Source of the DNA: JAUVZF01 sp964539385
Lineage (GTDB): Bacteria > Planctomycetota > Phycisphaerae > FEN-1346
Direction of reading: 5' to 3'
DNA length: 47,048 bases
NCBI GenBank assembly: GCA_964539385.1
Contig: CAZIJC010000017.1
Span: 1-47,048 of the forward strand
The stretch's first letter is position 1. Each line of letters opens with the position of its first letter. A program made the position numbers and the translations under genes. Under the pieces are notes generated by a model, which had not been told where the DNA came from, searched no databases, and was given only the letters and a program-made list of their open reading frames with translations. This document shows positions 9,470-18,145 of this stretch, in pieces.

Positions 9470-10101
9470 GAGTTCGTCACCTCCGCGCCCGCCTCCGCCT
9501 GTTTGCGGTGAATATCGTTGAGGAGGCCGGCAGCGTCTGCGTTGTCGGGTTCAAGGGCAAGGACCTTCTCCAGCGTCTCAACGGCGTCCCGCAGCCGCCC
9601 GTCGCGGGCGTACAGCGTCGCCAGGCAGAACAGAACAGACGTGTCGTCCGGGTGCAGGCCGAGGTAAACCTCCAGGTAATGGATCACCTTCGCAAAGGAC
9701 CCCATCTGGCAGGAGGTCTGGAAAAGGCCGAACAGGGCAACGAGGTTGTCGGCATCCTTGTCGAGGCACGCCATGTACATGTCAAACGCCCTGGAGTAGT
9801 CACGGCGGTGCTGGAAGATCATGGCCAAGCCACCGTAGGCCTTGCCGCACTCGGGGTCGATTTCGAGAGCCTGGCGGAAGGCCTGCTCCGCCTGGTCGAG
9901 CCCACCGGTCTGGATGCCCACGACGCCAAGGCCTATGAGCGGGCCCGGTTTCTTGGGTGCGAGCAGAGCCGCCTCCTCGTAACACTGGCGGGCCCGGTCG
10001 TAGTTGCCGAGCGACGCGTGGCAGTCGCCGAGTTCCTTGAGCACCTCGTAATGCTGGTCGACGCCTTCCTCGACCACGAAGTTTTCGGTCACCAGTTGCA
10101 C
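9466..10101 (-). CDS. TPR-repeat protein downstream of flgL
   Basis: Protein of 211 aa with four to five tetratricopeptide repeats between about residues 15 and 200, for example HYEVLKELGDCHASLGNYDR, GPLIGLGVVGIQTGGLDQAE, AYGGLAMIFQHRRDYSRAFD and VLFCLATLYARDGRLRDAVE. No signal peptide or membrane segment, so cytosolic. The start is GTG at 10101 with AAAGGGAA upstream. It forms a two-gene unit with the FliT-like gene (4-bp overlap). TPR proteins mediate protein-protein contacts; coupling with a possible chaperone next to flgK/flgL suggests a role in filament or junction protein handling, but that is inferred from location only. Confidence 0.85.
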   Translation of the reverse strand: MQLVTENFVVEEGVDQHYEVLKELGDCHASLGNYDRARQCYEEAALLAPKKPGPLIGLGVVGIQTGGLDQAEQAFRQALEIDPECGKAYGGLAMIFQHRRDYSRAFDMYMACLDKDADNLVALFGLFQTSCQMGSFAKVIHYLEVYLGLHPDDTSVLFCLATLYARDGRLRDAVETLEKVLALEPDNADAAGLLNDIHRKQAEAGAEVTNS

Positions 10102-10228
10102 GGTTTCCCTTTCGGATTGAGGGTGCGTCCTGCGCGTTCGAGTTATCCTGCCATCTTGTTGCGGCGATCAGCCCGGAGAAGCGGCTGCATATCATCAAAG
10201 ACCCGCAATGCGAGGACTCTCCATTCCC

Positions 10229-11650
10229 CTAGATGTAGTCGAACAGCGAAAGCCTGAGCAGCCGCGAGGCCGACGCCAGCGTCATCTCGTACAGGGCCTG
10301 CTGACGGGCCAGTTGTATGGCCACCTGGACGATGTCGGCGTCCTCCAGCAAGGCGGCCTGCTCGTCGGTTTGGGCCTTGCGACTCTCGAGGCTCTCGTCA
10401 AGTGTGCCCAGCACGCCGATCCCCGCGCTGACAGACGCCTGGGCCAGCACCAGGCCCTGGGACACTTCGTTCATCGCATCGCTCGTCTCGTTCAGGAGGG
10501 CCGTCATCTGGCCCTCCGGCAGGTCCCGCTCGTTGAGCAGAAGATCGCGAATCGTCACAAGCGTGCCGAACAGGTCGTACGTGCCGGGAACGCGAACCGG
10601 CTCCAAGCCCGTCCGGTCGATGTCGGTGCAATCGACGTAAAGCACGCGGCCGGTGGCTGAATCTGCAACGGCTAGGTCCGTGTCGGCAAAGTCAATGGCG
10701 GTCTGGCTCGCGCCGTCATCGATTGAAAGATTACCGGTGGCTTGGATGTTGACGGTGCCCACGAACCCGCCGTCCAGCACGGCCGTGCTGACGTAGGCTT
10801 GCCCGGTGGTGCTTTCGACCATCACGTTGGTATCCCCGGGGGTGAAGGTGACCACGGGGCCGTTATCGAGGCGGAGCGTGCCGTTGGGCGCGTCGATGGT
10901 GAGGGTGTGTCCGTTTCCGAGGATCGTGTCGCCCGCGTCGGAACTGTCGCCCGCCGCGATGCCACTCGCGCCAAGGTAGGTGGTCGTCCCGTGGCTGACG
11001 GTGAGCCAGACGTCACCGCGGACGTTCGGGGTGCCGGCGCCGGCGCCGGCCCCGGTCTGGCCGAGGAACACGGGCGGCTGGCGGACGTCATTGCGGAAGA
11101 TCTCGTCACCGACAAGCGTTGCGGCGTAATCGACGCCCGGTGCGACGGGCACCTCGACCGCCTGCCGGCTCCCGACGTACGTGACGGACGCGATGTTCCC
11201 GCCCTCGTGCTCAGACACGTAGGGGGCGGAGTCCGTGTTGCTTCCGGAAAACAGGTAACGGCCGCCGTAGCTCGTATTCGCCAGCGACAGGACCTGCTCG
11301 AGCAACGAGTTGATCTCGCTGGCGATGATCCGACGGTTATCGGCGGAGTAGGTGCCGTTGACTCCCTGGGTCGCCAATTCGCGGACGCGGGTAAGGCTTC
11401 CCACCATCTCCCCGATCACGCTCCAGGCAACCGTAAGCGAGTCGTTGACGCCGGCAAGATTCTCCTGCCAGATCTCCATCGACCGGCTGTCATCCCGCAG
11501 CCCGAGCAGTCGGAAGGCATCGGCCGGGGCGTCGGACGCCCGCCGCAGACGTGCCCCGGAAGCGGCCATCTCCTGGAGCCGCGCCAGTTCCTCCACGTGG
11601 TGCTGAAGCGACGTCCGGGTGTTGTTATAGATGGAACCCCATCCGCTCAT
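10229..11650 (-). CDS. flgL: Flagellar hook-associated protein 3 (hook-filament junction)
   Basis: Second junction protein between hook and filament; exported through the flagellar type III system. The protein is 473 aa, longer than enteric FlgL (about 317). The N-terminal D0/D1 helices are clear (NTRTSLQHHVEELARLQEMA, RRASDAPADAFRLLGLRDDS, ELATQGVNGTYSADNRRIIA with YLFSGSNTDSAPYV after it) as is the C-terminal helix (VQVAIQLARQQALYEMTLAS then SRLLRLSLFDYI). Extra length is a central insert of about residues 125-370, rich in Gly, Thr and Asp, likely a surface domain. The start at 11650 is chosen over 11671 because GGGAGAGG precedes it. It is the last gene of the hook operon, 63 bp after flgK. 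Confidence 0.95.
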   Translation of the reverse strand: MSGWGSIYNNTRTSLQHHVEELARLQEMAASGARLRRASDAPADAFRLLGLRDDSRSMEIWQENLAGVNDSLTVAWSVIGEMVGSLTRVRELATQGVNGTYSADNRRIIASEINSLLEQVLSLANTSYGGRYLFSGSNTDSAPYVSEHEGGNIASVTYVGSRQAVEVPVAPGVDYAATLVGDEIFRNDVRQPPVFLGQTGAGAGAGTPNVRGDVWLTVSHGTTTYLGASGIAAGDSSDAGDTILGNGHTLTIDAPNGTLRLDNGPVVTFTPGDTNVMVESTTGQAYVSTAVLDGGFVGTVNIQATGNLSIDDGASQTAIDFADTDLAVADSATGRVLYVDCTDIDRTGLEPVRVPGTYDLFGTLVTIRDLLLNERDLPEGQMTALLNETSDAMNEVSQGLVLAQASVSAGIGVLGTLDESLESRKAQTDEQAALLEDADIVQVAIQLARQQALYEMTLASASRLLRLSLFDYI

Positions 11651-11713
11651 GCCGTCCTCTCCCGCCGCCAATCAGACGGACCGTCCAGCCGCCTGAGCCG
11701 TCGGTGCCGCGAC

Positions 11714-13672
11714 TCAGAGCAACTCCAGCAGTTCGTCGTAGACCCGGTCGATGGTTGCCATGTACTTGGCCATGCTTTGGAACATGCGCTCGAAGATCAG
11801 GAGTTTGGCGGCTTCTTCGTTAATATCCACCCCGCTCACGTCCTCGCGCTGGCCCTTGAGTTCCTGGGTAATGCTCTCGAGTCCGTCGCGGCGTGCGCGG
11901 CGAACCGCAACCCACTGACCAACGGTGGCGACCATGCGGTGATAGGCGTCCCTCGGTTTGTCGCCGTCGAGCGAATCGATCGGCGTGTCGCCGACTTCGG
12001 CCATGCGAAGGACATTCTTGTTGTCCGTGTCGCCGGCACCGAGCGCCGTAGCAAGGCACGCCTGCGAGTCGCGCACGCGCTCCACGACGTCCATCGTCTC
12101 GGCCGAGGTGCCCGAGAAGAACGTGTTGAGCCCCGAGGCCGCAAGGAACCCCGTCGGGTCCGAGTTCGCCAGGGCGTCGATGGTGAACTGCTCGCCGTCG
12201 TTCAGCGTTCCCGTGCTGAGCGAAACGATAATCCCGTCATCGACCTCCAGTAGGTCTTCGGCTGGGTAGCCGGCGCCGACACTCAGCGTCTTGACGAGTT
12301 CACCCCCCCCGTCGCGAACTTCGATGGCGAGGTCGGCCGTTATGCCGACCTCGCCGGTGCCGACGACCGTGCAGGTGAAGGTCTGGTTCCCGTCCCCCTC
12401 GTAGAGGCCCGAGATCGTCGGCTCCGCCGTGCCGGTGAGCGTGCTGGTGGCGGGGGTCGCCGTCATCGCCGGCAGGAAGTCAAACTCAAACCCCGTCGCC
12501 GCCTGGAGGCGCACCCGCGAGGCCGGGAAACTCGCCGAAAGGTTCGGTATGGCGTCCAGCAGGGCGACGATGTCCGAGGCCGTCTCGGTATCGGGGGCGG
12601 AGATCGTCACCGTGCGGCGTGTGACCTCGCCGGTCGCGGTGTCGATGACGCGGAGGTGGATGTCACCGGCGGTAACCGGCGTTGTCCACTCGCCCACCGG
12701 TGAGTCGGCCACAGCCCAGCCCGTCAGTTCGTCGAACGACCCGGCCGTGCCGAGACCCTGCACGTGGCACTGGTTGACACGTTGGATGATCTCATGTGCG
12801 AGCGTATCGAGGTCCTGTTTGATGCGTGGCAAAAGATCGTTGTAAAGGGCCAGCATCGCGCCGAGCCGCCCGCCGCGGGCCGTCGTCTCGTAGTGGAGGG
12901 CGTCTTTGACGGACACACCAATGGCCTCGGCGTCCACGTAGTCGACTTCGATCTCGGTCACGTGTCCCCCAAGCACGACGGGCGTGTCCCAGACGTAGGC
13001 GGTGTAGGACCTGTCTTGGCCGGCATTGATCTGGACCTCGGCAAGGTCGGCCAACTCGGCGGCAGCCCGGTCCCGGATATCGAGCAGGTTACTGTCGGAA
13101 CTGCTGCGGACCCACAGACTTGCATTCGCGACATTGGCGTCGGCGATCTCGCGAGCGAGCCGGTTCACCTCCTCGGCCAGACTGCGTGCCTCAAGGACAA
13201 CCTGCTCCTGGAGGTCGCCGAGCGTCGTGCTGAGGGCGCGGAACTGGTTGGCGAGGGCGTAGCCCGCGGAAACCACCTCCGCACGGTACACGGGGCTGGT
13301 GGCATCTTCCGCCAGTCTGGTCAGCGACCCGAAGAAGTTGCTCAATGCTTCAGCCAAGCCGCTGATCGTCAGGTCGCCCAGGAGGGCTTCGACTGATTGG
13401 AGGGTAGTCAGTTCCTGATTGACCTGGCCGAGTTCGGATGTCTGGCGGCGGATTTCGCGTTCCAGGAGCACGTCGATCATGCGGCGTACTTCGCCGATTT
13501 CGGCCCCGCCGCCGATGTGAGTTGTCAAGACAGGCGTGCTCTGGATTGGCGAGATGACAGGTTCTTGGCGGTGGTAGCCCTCGGTCGAGGCATTGGCAAT
13601 GTTGTTGCCGATGATCTGGATCGCCTGTTGGGCAACCTTCAGACCGCTCAATCCAATCGAAGATCCCGACAT
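11714..13672 (-). CDS. flgK: Flagellar hook-associated protein 1
   Basis: First junction protein on the hook tip, exported by the flagellar type III system. 652 aa, somewhat longer than the enteric protein. N-terminal rod/hook signature GLSGLKVAQQAIQIIGNNIA followed by NASTEGYHRQ; long coiled D1 helices to about 250 (LLEREIRRQTSELGQVNQEL; LANQFRALSTTLGDLQEQVV); variable beta-rich middle (about 330-530) with Gly/Thr-rich segments; C-terminal helix GVDINEEAAKLLIFERMFQS followed by MAKYMATIDRVYDELLELL. It starts 3 bp after the flgN stop, consistent with coupling to its chaperone. Confidence 0.96.
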   Translation of the reverse strand: MSGSSIGLSGLKVAQQAIQIIGNNIANASTEGYHRQEPVISPIQSTPVLTTHIGGGAEIGEVRRMIDVLLEREIRRQTSELGQVNQELTTLQSVEALLGDLTISGLAEALSNFFGSLTRLAEDATSPVYRAEVVSAGYALANQFRALSTTLGDLQEQVVLEARSLAEEVNRLAREIADANVANASLWVRSSSDSNLLDIRDRAAAELADLAEVQINAGQDRSYTAYVWDTPVVLGGHVTEIEVDYVDAEAIGVSVKDALHYETTARGGRLGAMLALYNDLLPRIKQDLDTLAHEIIQRVNQCHVQGLGTAGSFDELTGWAVADSPVGEWTTPVTAGDIHLRVIDTATGEVTRRTVTISAPDTETASDIVALLDAIPNLSASFPASRVRLQAATGFEFDFLPAMTATPATSTLTGTAEPTISGLYEGDGNQTFTCTVVGTGEVGITADLAIEVRDGGGELVKTLSVGAGYPAEDLLEVDDGIIVSLSTGTLNDGEQFTIDALANSDPTGFLAASGLNTFFSGTSAETMDVVERVRDSQACLATALGAGDTDNKNVLRMAEVGDTPIDSLDGDKPRDAYHRMVATVGQWVAVRRARRDGLESITQELKGQREDVSGVDINEEAAKLLIFERMFQSMAKYMATIDRVYDELLELL

Positions 13673-13675
13673 CGT

Positions 13676-14194
13676 TTACAACCTCGCATTAAACAGTCCG
13701 CCGCCGGGCTGCCACTGGGTGGTGCCGTCGGTTCGGTACACCTCAGCCCCGTCCGTCTTGGGGAAGAGGCCATGCAGGAGGGAGCGATTCACGCGGACCA
13801 TCTCGGCCAGCAGGACCGCCGTCTCGAGATGTCTCTGCCGGACGGTCTCGGCCAGGCGGCGGAGGTTCTGGCGCCGCCGGTGTATGGTACTGGAGAGTGG
13901 CTCGGGAAGGAGCCGCGCGAGGCTCTTGAGCGACACCTCGCCGACAGGGCAGTTCAGGGCCGCCGCCAGCCGGGACCGCAGGATGCTGCGCCGGCGTGCC
14001 ACGTCTTCGAGTCGGGGTTGCGTGCGGCCAAGGTCATCCACCAGTTGCGCCATCGCCGCTTCGTCCCGGGTCACCATCACATGGGACGCGGCCGGGAATT
14101 GTTCGACAATCTCCTGTTGGAGAGCGACCGTCTCGTCGAGGATCTCGATCAACTGATCCACGAGCGGCGTCAGTTCCACGGACACGGTCGTCAT
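13676..14194 (-). CDS. flgN: FlgN-type flagellar export chaperone
   Basis: Cytosolic chaperone that binds FlgK and FlgL before export. 172 aa, helical throughout: LTPLVDQLIEILDETVALQQ, EIVEQFPAASHVMVTRDEAA, then AETVRQRHLETAVLLAEMVR followed by VNRSLLHGLFPKTDGAEVYR, the usual FlgN ending with L-x-x-L-...-YxxdG. The location directly before flgK, and the 4-bp ATGA overlap with flgJ upstream, agree with the assignment. Sequence identity in this family is low everywhere, so the call rests on helical pattern, tail and position. Confidence 0.82.
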   Translation of the reverse strand: MTTVSVELTPLVDQLIEILDETVALQQEIVEQFPAASHVMVTRDEAAMAQLVDDLGRTQPRLEDVARRRSILRSRLAAALNCPVGEVSLKSLARLLPEPLSSTIHRRRQNLRRLAETVRQRHLETAVLLAEMVRVNRSLLHGLFPKTDGAEVYRTDGTTQWQPGGGLFNARL

Positions 14195-14550
14195 GCTTTC
14201 GGTCCTGAAGCGGGTGGCATAGGGGCTTTCTGCCCAGCCAGCCCCATGGTGCGGGACAGGTCTTTCCAGAGGCCGATCCCGCCCTTTTCGGCAACCTCCT
14301 GAGCCAGATAGAACCAGAACAGGCTCTCCATCTGGCCGGACGTCCCGGTCTCGAGGAGACCGGACTTCGGGATCGTCCGGCGCATCTCCTCGACGATGCG
14401 GTGGAGCAGGATGGCCTCGAAGTCCTTGGCGGCCTTTTCGGCGCCGGCGGCATCGCGGGGCCCCGTCTCGGCAAGGCGCCCGGCAGAGACGACCCCGCCT
14501 AGAGGGTCGCCGGGAAGGACCGGACCGGTCGGGATCTGGAACTCGCTCAC
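14191..14550 (-). CDS. flgJ: Rod-binding protein FlgJ, scaffolding domain only
   Basis: 119 aa matching the N-terminal rod-binding domain of FlgJ: AAKDFEAILLHRIVEEMRRT then IPKSGLLETGTSGQMESLFW. The C-terminal muramidase domain found in enteric FlgJ is absent, so the rod must be let through peptidoglycan by a separate lytic enzyme that is not visible in this window. It lies between flgI (10 bp gap) and flgN (4-bp overlap). Confidence 0.92.
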   Translation of the reverse strand: MSEFQIPTGPVLPGDPLGGVVSAGRLAETGPRDAAGAEKAAKDFEAILLHRIVEEMRRTIPKSGLLETGTSGQMESLFWFYLAQEVAEKGGIGLWKDLSRTMGLAGQKAPMPPASGPKA

Positions 14551-14560
14551 CCGGCTACTC

Positions 14561-15658
14561 CTACATTACCTTGAGTTCCGCCTGAAGGGCTCCGGCCCTC
14601 TTCAGGGCCTCGAAGATCGAGATGAGGTCGCGGGGGGTCAGTCCCATGGCGTTTAGTGCTTTGGCCAGTTCCTGGACCGAAACCCCCGTCGGCAGGACCT
14701 TGAGTTTGGCTTCCTTCTCGACGGCGGTGATATCGGTCTGCCGGATCCGCTCCGTGGTTCCGGCTCGCGAGAACGGAAGCGGCTGGGACCAGGCCTCCTT
14801 CTCCTGCGTGATGATCGAGAGGTTGCCGTGCGAGATCGCGACCGTGGAGATGGTCACGTTCTCGCCGACGATGACGGTGCCCGTCCGCTCGTTGACAACC
14901 ACAACGGCGGGCGTGTCGACTTTGGCTTCGACGGCCTCAAGTTTGGCAATGAAGGCACCGAGGCGGCCCGGCGGCAGGTTAGACGGAATCCGGACGCGGA
15001 CCGTGCCCCCGTCAACGGCCTCGGCACTCTGCGGAAACGCGGTGTTGATGGCGGACTGGATGCTCTCGGCGGTCGAGAAATCCGGGTTCTTCAGGTTCAG
15101 CGTCAGACTGCCGTTCCGGACGTAGGTGGCGATCTCCTCGCGTTCGACTCTGGCGCCACCGGGGACGCGCCCGACCGTCGTGTGGTTCTGGGTGATGCTA
15201 CTGCGCTCGCCGGACTCCGAGAACCCGCCGATAATCAGCGGCCCGTCCGCGACGGCGTAGACGTCACCGTCGGCCCCGCGAAGCGGCGTCATCAGCAGCG
15301 TCCCGCCCTGAAGGCTCTCGGCGTCGCCGATGGAGGAGACCTCGATGTCGATCCTCTGCCCCGGCCGGGCGAACGGCGGCAACTCGGCTCTCACCATGAC
15401 GACCGCGACGTTCTCGCTGGCCAAGTCCGCGGGATCGACCGAGAGGTTCTCGAAACGACGCAGAAGATTCGACAGCAGGCGGGCCGCGACGGCAGCGGTG
15501 TCGCCCGTCCCGCCCAGCCCGGACACCAGCCCCATACCTTGAAGCGGATTGCCGCGGACACCTTGGATGTCTGCGATGTCCTTGATGCGTTCGGCCCGGG
15601 AGGCGGTCGGCGCCGCCGCCAGGATTAGCACGCCGAGAAGGATCGTCCGACGAAGCAT
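14561..15658 (-). CDS. flgI: Flagellar P-ring protein
   Basis: Forms the peptidoglycan-level ring around the rod. 365 aa, family length. Sec signal peptide MLRRTILLGVLILAAAPTAS-RA, then the hallmark RIKDIADIQGVRGNPLQGMG and LVSGLGGTGD; internal DIEVSSIGDAESLQGGTLLM and TPLRGADGDVYAVADGPL; C-terminus VQELAKALNAMGLTPRDLIS followed by IFEALKRAGALQAELKVM. All typical. The presence of flgI with flgH shows the organism builds an outer-membrane-crossing flagellum. Confidence 0.97.
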   Translation of the reverse strand: MLRRTILLGVLILAAAPTASRAERIKDIADIQGVRGNPLQGMGLVSGLGGTGDTAAVAARLLSNLLRRFENLSVDPADLASENVAVVMVRAELPPFARPGQRIDIEVSSIGDAESLQGGTLLMTPLRGADGDVYAVADGPLIIGGFSESGERSSITQNHTTVGRVPGGARVEREEIATYVRNGSLTLNLKNPDFSTAESIQSAINTAFPQSAEAVDGGTVRVRIPSNLPPGRLGAFIAKLEAVEAKVDTPAVVVVNERTGTVIVGENVTISTVAISHGNLSIITQEKEAWSQPLPFSRAGTTERIRQTDITAVEKEAKLKVLPTGVSVQELAKALNAMGLTPRDLISIFEALKRAGALQAELKVM

Positions 15659-15686
15659 CCTCAGTCCTCCAGAGAAGAGCAGCGAA

Positions 15687-16343
15687 TTACCACGGGCTCA
15701 GCCAGTTCAGGATTCGTCCCAGCCAACCGGGCTTTGTCCACCGTTGCTCCGGTCCTTTGACCTTGATGACCATGTGGAAGTTGGCCACGCGGTCGCTGGC
15801 AACCGTGTTGGTGCGCGTGATATCGCCGGGGCGGACGATCCCGCCGATCTCGATGGTCTGCGTGTCACCTTCAACGTTGCGGTCGCGCGTGCCGAGTACA
15901 ACGAGGTTCCCGTTCGGCAGAACGTCCTGCACGACCACGGTGACTTGGTCGGTGATGAGGCGGTCGGTTTCGTAATCGGCGTTGCCGGTGAAATCGCTGG
16001 TGCCGGTGGACGTGGCGTTGACGTCCGGCAGGCGGTGGTTGCTGTTGCGGTTGCCGTACCAGGAACCGACGTCGCGCAGGTTGACCGTACCCGACATGGT
16101 AGCCGTGCGGTTCGAAGTCTTGTCCGTCTCGCGGGCCGTTTCGTTTTCGATGACGCTGTGCTCGTTGATGACGATGGTCAGGACATCGCCGATGCCGAGG
16201 GCCTTGTCGTCTTCATAGACTCGGATGACTCTCGTGCCGCGCTTGCCCCGGGCCTTGGCCCAGATGGAGTCGGCCCGCACGTGGGCGGCGGATACCGAGA
16301 CAATCAGAAGACCCGTGATTGCAAGGATGGTCATTCGCTTCAT
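15687..16343 (-). CDS. flgH: Flagellar L-ring protein without a lipobox
   Basis: Outer-membrane ring around the rod. 218 aa. The core is typical: DSIWAKARGKRGTRVIRVYE, ALGIGDVLTIVINEHSVIEN, RLITDQVTVVVQDVLPNGNL, then TQTIEIGGIVRPGDITRTNT and VASDRVANFHMVIK. The N-terminus MKRMTILAITGLLIVSVSAAHVRA-DS is a type I signal peptide; no cysteine occurs there, whereas FlgH of enterics and most relatives is a lipoprotein with L-x-G-C. The start at 16343 is preferred over 16361 because AGGTGA lies just upstream. It overlaps nothing but begins 4 bp after the flgA stop. Confidence 0.94.
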   Translation of the reverse strand: MKRMTILAITGLLIVSVSAAHVRADSIWAKARGKRGTRVIRVYEDDKALGIGDVLTIVINEHSVIENETARETDKTSNRTATMSGTVNLRDVGSWYGNRNSNHRLPDVNATSTGTSDFTGNADYETDRLITDQVTVVVQDVLPNGNLVVLGTRDRNVEGDTQTIEIGGIVRPGDITRTNTVASDRVANFHMVIKVKGPEQRWTKPGWLGRILNWLSPW

Positions 16344-16347
16344 GGTC

Positions 16348-17331
16348 TCACCTTTCGCCAAAGACCGGCTGCACGGTTCCGTCGTCTGTCACCTTGGCGA
16401 CGACGACGCGTTTCGAGTCGGCGTTGCGGACCCTGATAAGGTCTCCCTCACGGCCATCCTCAAGGGCCTGGCCGAGGGCGGTGACCTGGAAACAGTTGCC
16501 CGCAATCCGCATGACGACGCTCTTGTTGCGGCGGACGAGCACCTCGCCCTTGGCCGGCCGCACCATGCTCGTCCGCACGACCGCGCCGGGGGGAATCAGC
16601 CGGATGGCCCGCTGGCCGTAGGGCGCGGCCCAGTCGACAGGTTCGGAGTCGTCGGTGACGGTGGTGCGAAGTTCGGTGTTCTCGGGAGTGATGACGCCAC
16701 CGGGGAGGATGTCCCGCGTCGCCACGAGCCGGCGGTTCCGGTACGTCATGCGGAACACGACGCGGGAAACGGCCAGCGTTTTGCCTGCGGCTGTCACCAC
16801 GACTTCCACCTTGGCCTCGCCGCGGGCGCCGTGCGACACCATCCGAGGCTTGAGCAGGACGTCGCTTCCGGCCGGCGCGTACAGGTCGTTGGGAGGGTGA
16901 ATCAACCGCCAGCGGCAACCGTCCGGGGCCGGACGGGTTGTTGCGAGAAACGCTTTGGCCGCATTCACGATTCTCTCCGACTTGACGACCTCTTCGTTCC
17001 GGGTAACGACGACCTTCTCGGCGCCCGAGAAACCGACCTCGTCGCGCGACACACCGTGAGTGGCCAAGCGGCCGAGGATGGTTGGCCGATTGATGACCAA
17101 CTTCTCCTTGGACCAAGGTGCCCGGCCCATAGCGATGGCCGAGGCCTTGCGCGCGAGCGTATCATCGTCGGCCCGGACCAGCGAGATCACGCCGAGGCAG
17201 AGACGCTCGCCGTCCACGCTGATCGTTCGAGGCAGGTGCACGCGAAGGCTCGGACCGCCATTGTCTGCCAGAGCGACGCATGAAACGGTCGCGAGAACGA
17301 GCGCCGCCCGTATGACCTGTGCTGTCTTCAT
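16348..17331 (-). CDS. flgA: P-ring assembly chaperone FlgA
   Basis: Periplasmic chaperone for FlgI polymerisation. 327 aa with an N-terminal signal peptide (MKTAQVIRAALVLATVSCVALA). The C-terminal half has the SAF-type FlgA core: RRLVATRDILPGGVITPENT then ELRTTV, PYGQRAIRLIPPGAVVRTSM, VRRNKSVVMRIAGNCFQVTA then LGQALEDGREGDLIRVRNADS-KRVV. The N-terminal extension of about 100 residues before the SAF region is as in long FlgA proteins. AGGAGG precedes the ATG. Its tail overlaps the SD region of flgH, consistent with coupling. Confidence 0.94.
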   Translation of the reverse strand: MKTAQVIRAALVLATVSCVALADNGGPSLRVHLPRTISVDGERLCLGVISLVRADDDTLARKASAIAMGRAPWSKEKLVINRPTILGRLATHGVSRDEVGFSGAEKVVVTRNEEVVKSERIVNAAKAFLATTRPAPDGCRWRLIHPPNDLYAPAGSDVLLKPRMVSHGARGEAKVEVVVTAAGKTLAVSRVVFRMTYRNRRLVATRDILPGGVITPENTELRTTVTDDSEPVDWAAPYGQRAIRLIPPGAVVRTSMVRPAKGEVLVRRNKSVVMRIAGNCFQVTALGQALEDGREGDLIRVRNADSKRVVVAKVTDDGTVQPVFGER

Positions 17332-17339
17332 GGCTCCTC

Positions 17340-18128
17340 CTAACGGACTAGTTGATTCGCGGTGCTGAGCATTTCGTCGCCGGCCCGGATGGCCCGGGAG
17401 TTGATCTCGTAGGCCCGCTGTGCGGTGATGAGGTTCACCAGTTCCTGGACCATCTGGACGTTCGACCGTTCGAGGTGCTGCGACAGGATGCTTCCGAATC
17501 CGTCCTCGTTGGCCGTGCCCTCGGTCGGCTTGCCGCTGGCGGGTGTCTCAGCGAGCAGGTTGCCGCCCTCCGAGGACAAGCCCGACGGGTTCGGGAAGCG
17601 GACCAGGGAAACCTGGCCGAGCGTGGTGGCGGTGTCCTCGGAGCCCTTGAAGATCGTGACGGAGCCGTCAGGCCCGATGTTGACGGAGCGGGCGTCGTCC
17701 GGGATCGTGATGCCGGGGTCGACGACGTAACCACTCGAGGTCACGAGTTCGCCCGTGCTGTTCCTCCGAAATGACCCGTCACGGGTGTACCGCTCGTCGC
17801 CGCTGGGTAGGGTGATCTTGAAGAACCCGTCGCCCTGGATGGCGCAGTCGAGTTCGTGGCCGGTGTTCTCGAGTTCGCCCTGCGTGAAGACTCTCAGGGT
17901 CGAGGCAGGGCGCACGCCAGAGCCGATCTCGAGACCGCTCGGAGCCTCGACACCGGAGGCGACCTCGCGGCCCGCCTCCTTCAGCCTCAGGTAGACCAGA
18001 TCCTGGAAATCGATCATCGTTCGCTTGAACCCGGCCGTGTTCATGTTGGCCAGGTTGTTGGCGATCGTATCGACGATCATCTGCTGGGCGTTCATGCCCG
18101 TTGCGGCGGTTGAGAATGCCCTGAGCAT
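17340..18128 (-). CDS. flgG: Distal rod protein FlgG
   Basis: 262 aa, the canonical length, exported by the flagellar system to form the distal rod. Signature LRAFSTAATGMNAQQMIVDT followed by IANNLANMNTAGFKRTMIDF and QDLVYLRL; central LDCAIQGDGFFKITLPSGDE with RYTRDGSFRRNSTGELVTSS; C-terminus LERSNVQMVQELVNLITAQR followed by AYEINSRAIRAGDEMLSTANQ. The QDLVYLRLKEAG segment is the FlgG-specific rod extension that distinguishes it from FlgF. AAGGAGG precedes the ATG. Confidence 0.97.
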   Translation of the reverse strand: MLRAFSTAATGMNAQQMIVDTIANNLANMNTAGFKRTMIDFQDLVYLRLKEAGREVASGVEAPSGLEIGSGVRPASTLRVFTQGELENTGHELDCAIQGDGFFKITLPSGDERYTRDGSFRRNSTGELVTSSGYVVDPGITIPDDARSVNIGPDGSVTIFKGSEDTATTLGQVSLVRFPNPSGLSSEGGNLLAETPASGKPTEGTANEDGFGSILSQHLERSNVQMVQELVNLITAQRAYEINSRAIRAGDEMLSTANQLVR

Positions 18129-18145
18129 GGAATCCTCCTTGCGCG

